A DNA stretch of 46,683 nucleotides from DASXYG01 sp036502625 (GTDB lineage: Bacteria; Actinomycetota; Actinomycetes; Streptosporangiales; Streptosporangiaceae): NCBI GenBank assembly GCA_036502625.1, contig DASXYG010000090.1, positions 1 to 46,683 on the forward strand, in the 5' to 3' direction. A model generated the notes under the pieces. It was not told the origin of the DNA, ran no database searches, and saw only the letters and a list, made by a program, of their open reading frames with translations. How positions within the stretch are numbered: position 1 is the stretch's first letter; the number at the start of each line of letters is the position of its first letter. Positions 46,662 to 46,683 of the stretch are shown here, piece after piece. The position numbers were made by a program, and so were the translations under genes.

Positions 46662-46683
46662 ATGACCGCACCTCATATTGTCG
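46662..46683 (+). CDS. Start of a gene cut by the right window edge
   Basis: ATG 46662 with TGGAG 8 bases upstream begins MTAPHIV and runs off the end. Upstream, TTCGAG (46620-46625) and CTCGAA (46644-46649) form an inverted repeat. Seven residues are too few to name a product. Confidence 0.4.

Noticed and set aside
1..46683. CRISPR array, tRNA, rRNA or insertion sequence
   Set aside because: No regularly spaced identical repeats with unique spacers, no cloverleaf or rRNA signatures, no transposase and no terminal inverted repeats seen.

Overview
The window is high-GC DNA (well above 70% over most of its length) with strongly GC-biased third codon positions, many GTG starts and compact, often 4-base-overlapping genes. 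The genes (HAIR-controlled lon, ECF sigma factor, membrane Ser/Thr kinase, OmpR/His-kinase pair, PaaX, hutF-type histidine pathway) indicate an actinomycete. I favour the Streptosporangiales (Actinomadura-like), but that placement is inference. I see no tRNA, rRNA, CRISPR array, insertion sequence or replication origin.

Layout. 1-4792: the 3' part of a UDP-sulfoquinovose synthase, a GT-C type membrane glycosyltransferase, a UspA protein, a 1.25-kb gene-free stretch of degenerate repeats, and a VC0807-type membrane protein. 4812-8977: small metabolism and transport genes, including a divergent lysE/lrp pair around a perfect palindrome. 8974-12963: an ECF sigma factor with a membrane-anchored C-terminal extension, divergent from lon, which carries an HspR (HAIR) operator. 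13148-16446: two small membrane proteins, a voltage-gated cation channel with a TVEGW selectivity filter, and a membrane Ser/Thr kinase. 16822-27230: a two-component system, a TetR/UDP-glycosyltransferase pair, a TMEM175-type channel, and three envelope glycosyltransferase genes in ykcB-ykcC-ykcB order. 27249-29651: a zinc-ribbon microprotein, an orphan PaaX regulator and a DUF2891 protein. 29772-36452: an RpiR regulator and a histidine-utilisation operon (hutU, an M20 amidohydrolase, hutF, hutH) with no hutI. 36495-38760: a helical-repeat protein and a second glycosyltransferase. 38768-45114: an IclR-controlled catabolic cluster (MFS permease, CoA-transferase, crotonase-fold enzyme, protocatechuate 3,4-dioxygenase, epoxide-hydrolase-like enzyme). 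45115-46683: a lower-GC right end with a flavoprotein and an XRE-type regulator.

The strongest new observation links the two-component system to the glycosyltransferases. Three promoters (before the response regulator, the first ykcB-like gene and the ykcC-like gene) each carry four direct repeats of a CACAG-like pentamer in exact 11-bp phase. In each, the repeats end 5 bases before a nAnnnT -10 hexamer. This predicts a small regulon in which the response regulator activates itself and the two flanking envelope-glycosylation units.

Two window-wide signals stand out. The palindrome CGTACG (often CCGTACGG) occurs about 115 times by hand count against roughly 15 expected, in all reading frames, and is absent from the right end. 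Many genes also have a -10 hexamer 6-8 bases before the start codon, the mark of leaderless mRNAs.
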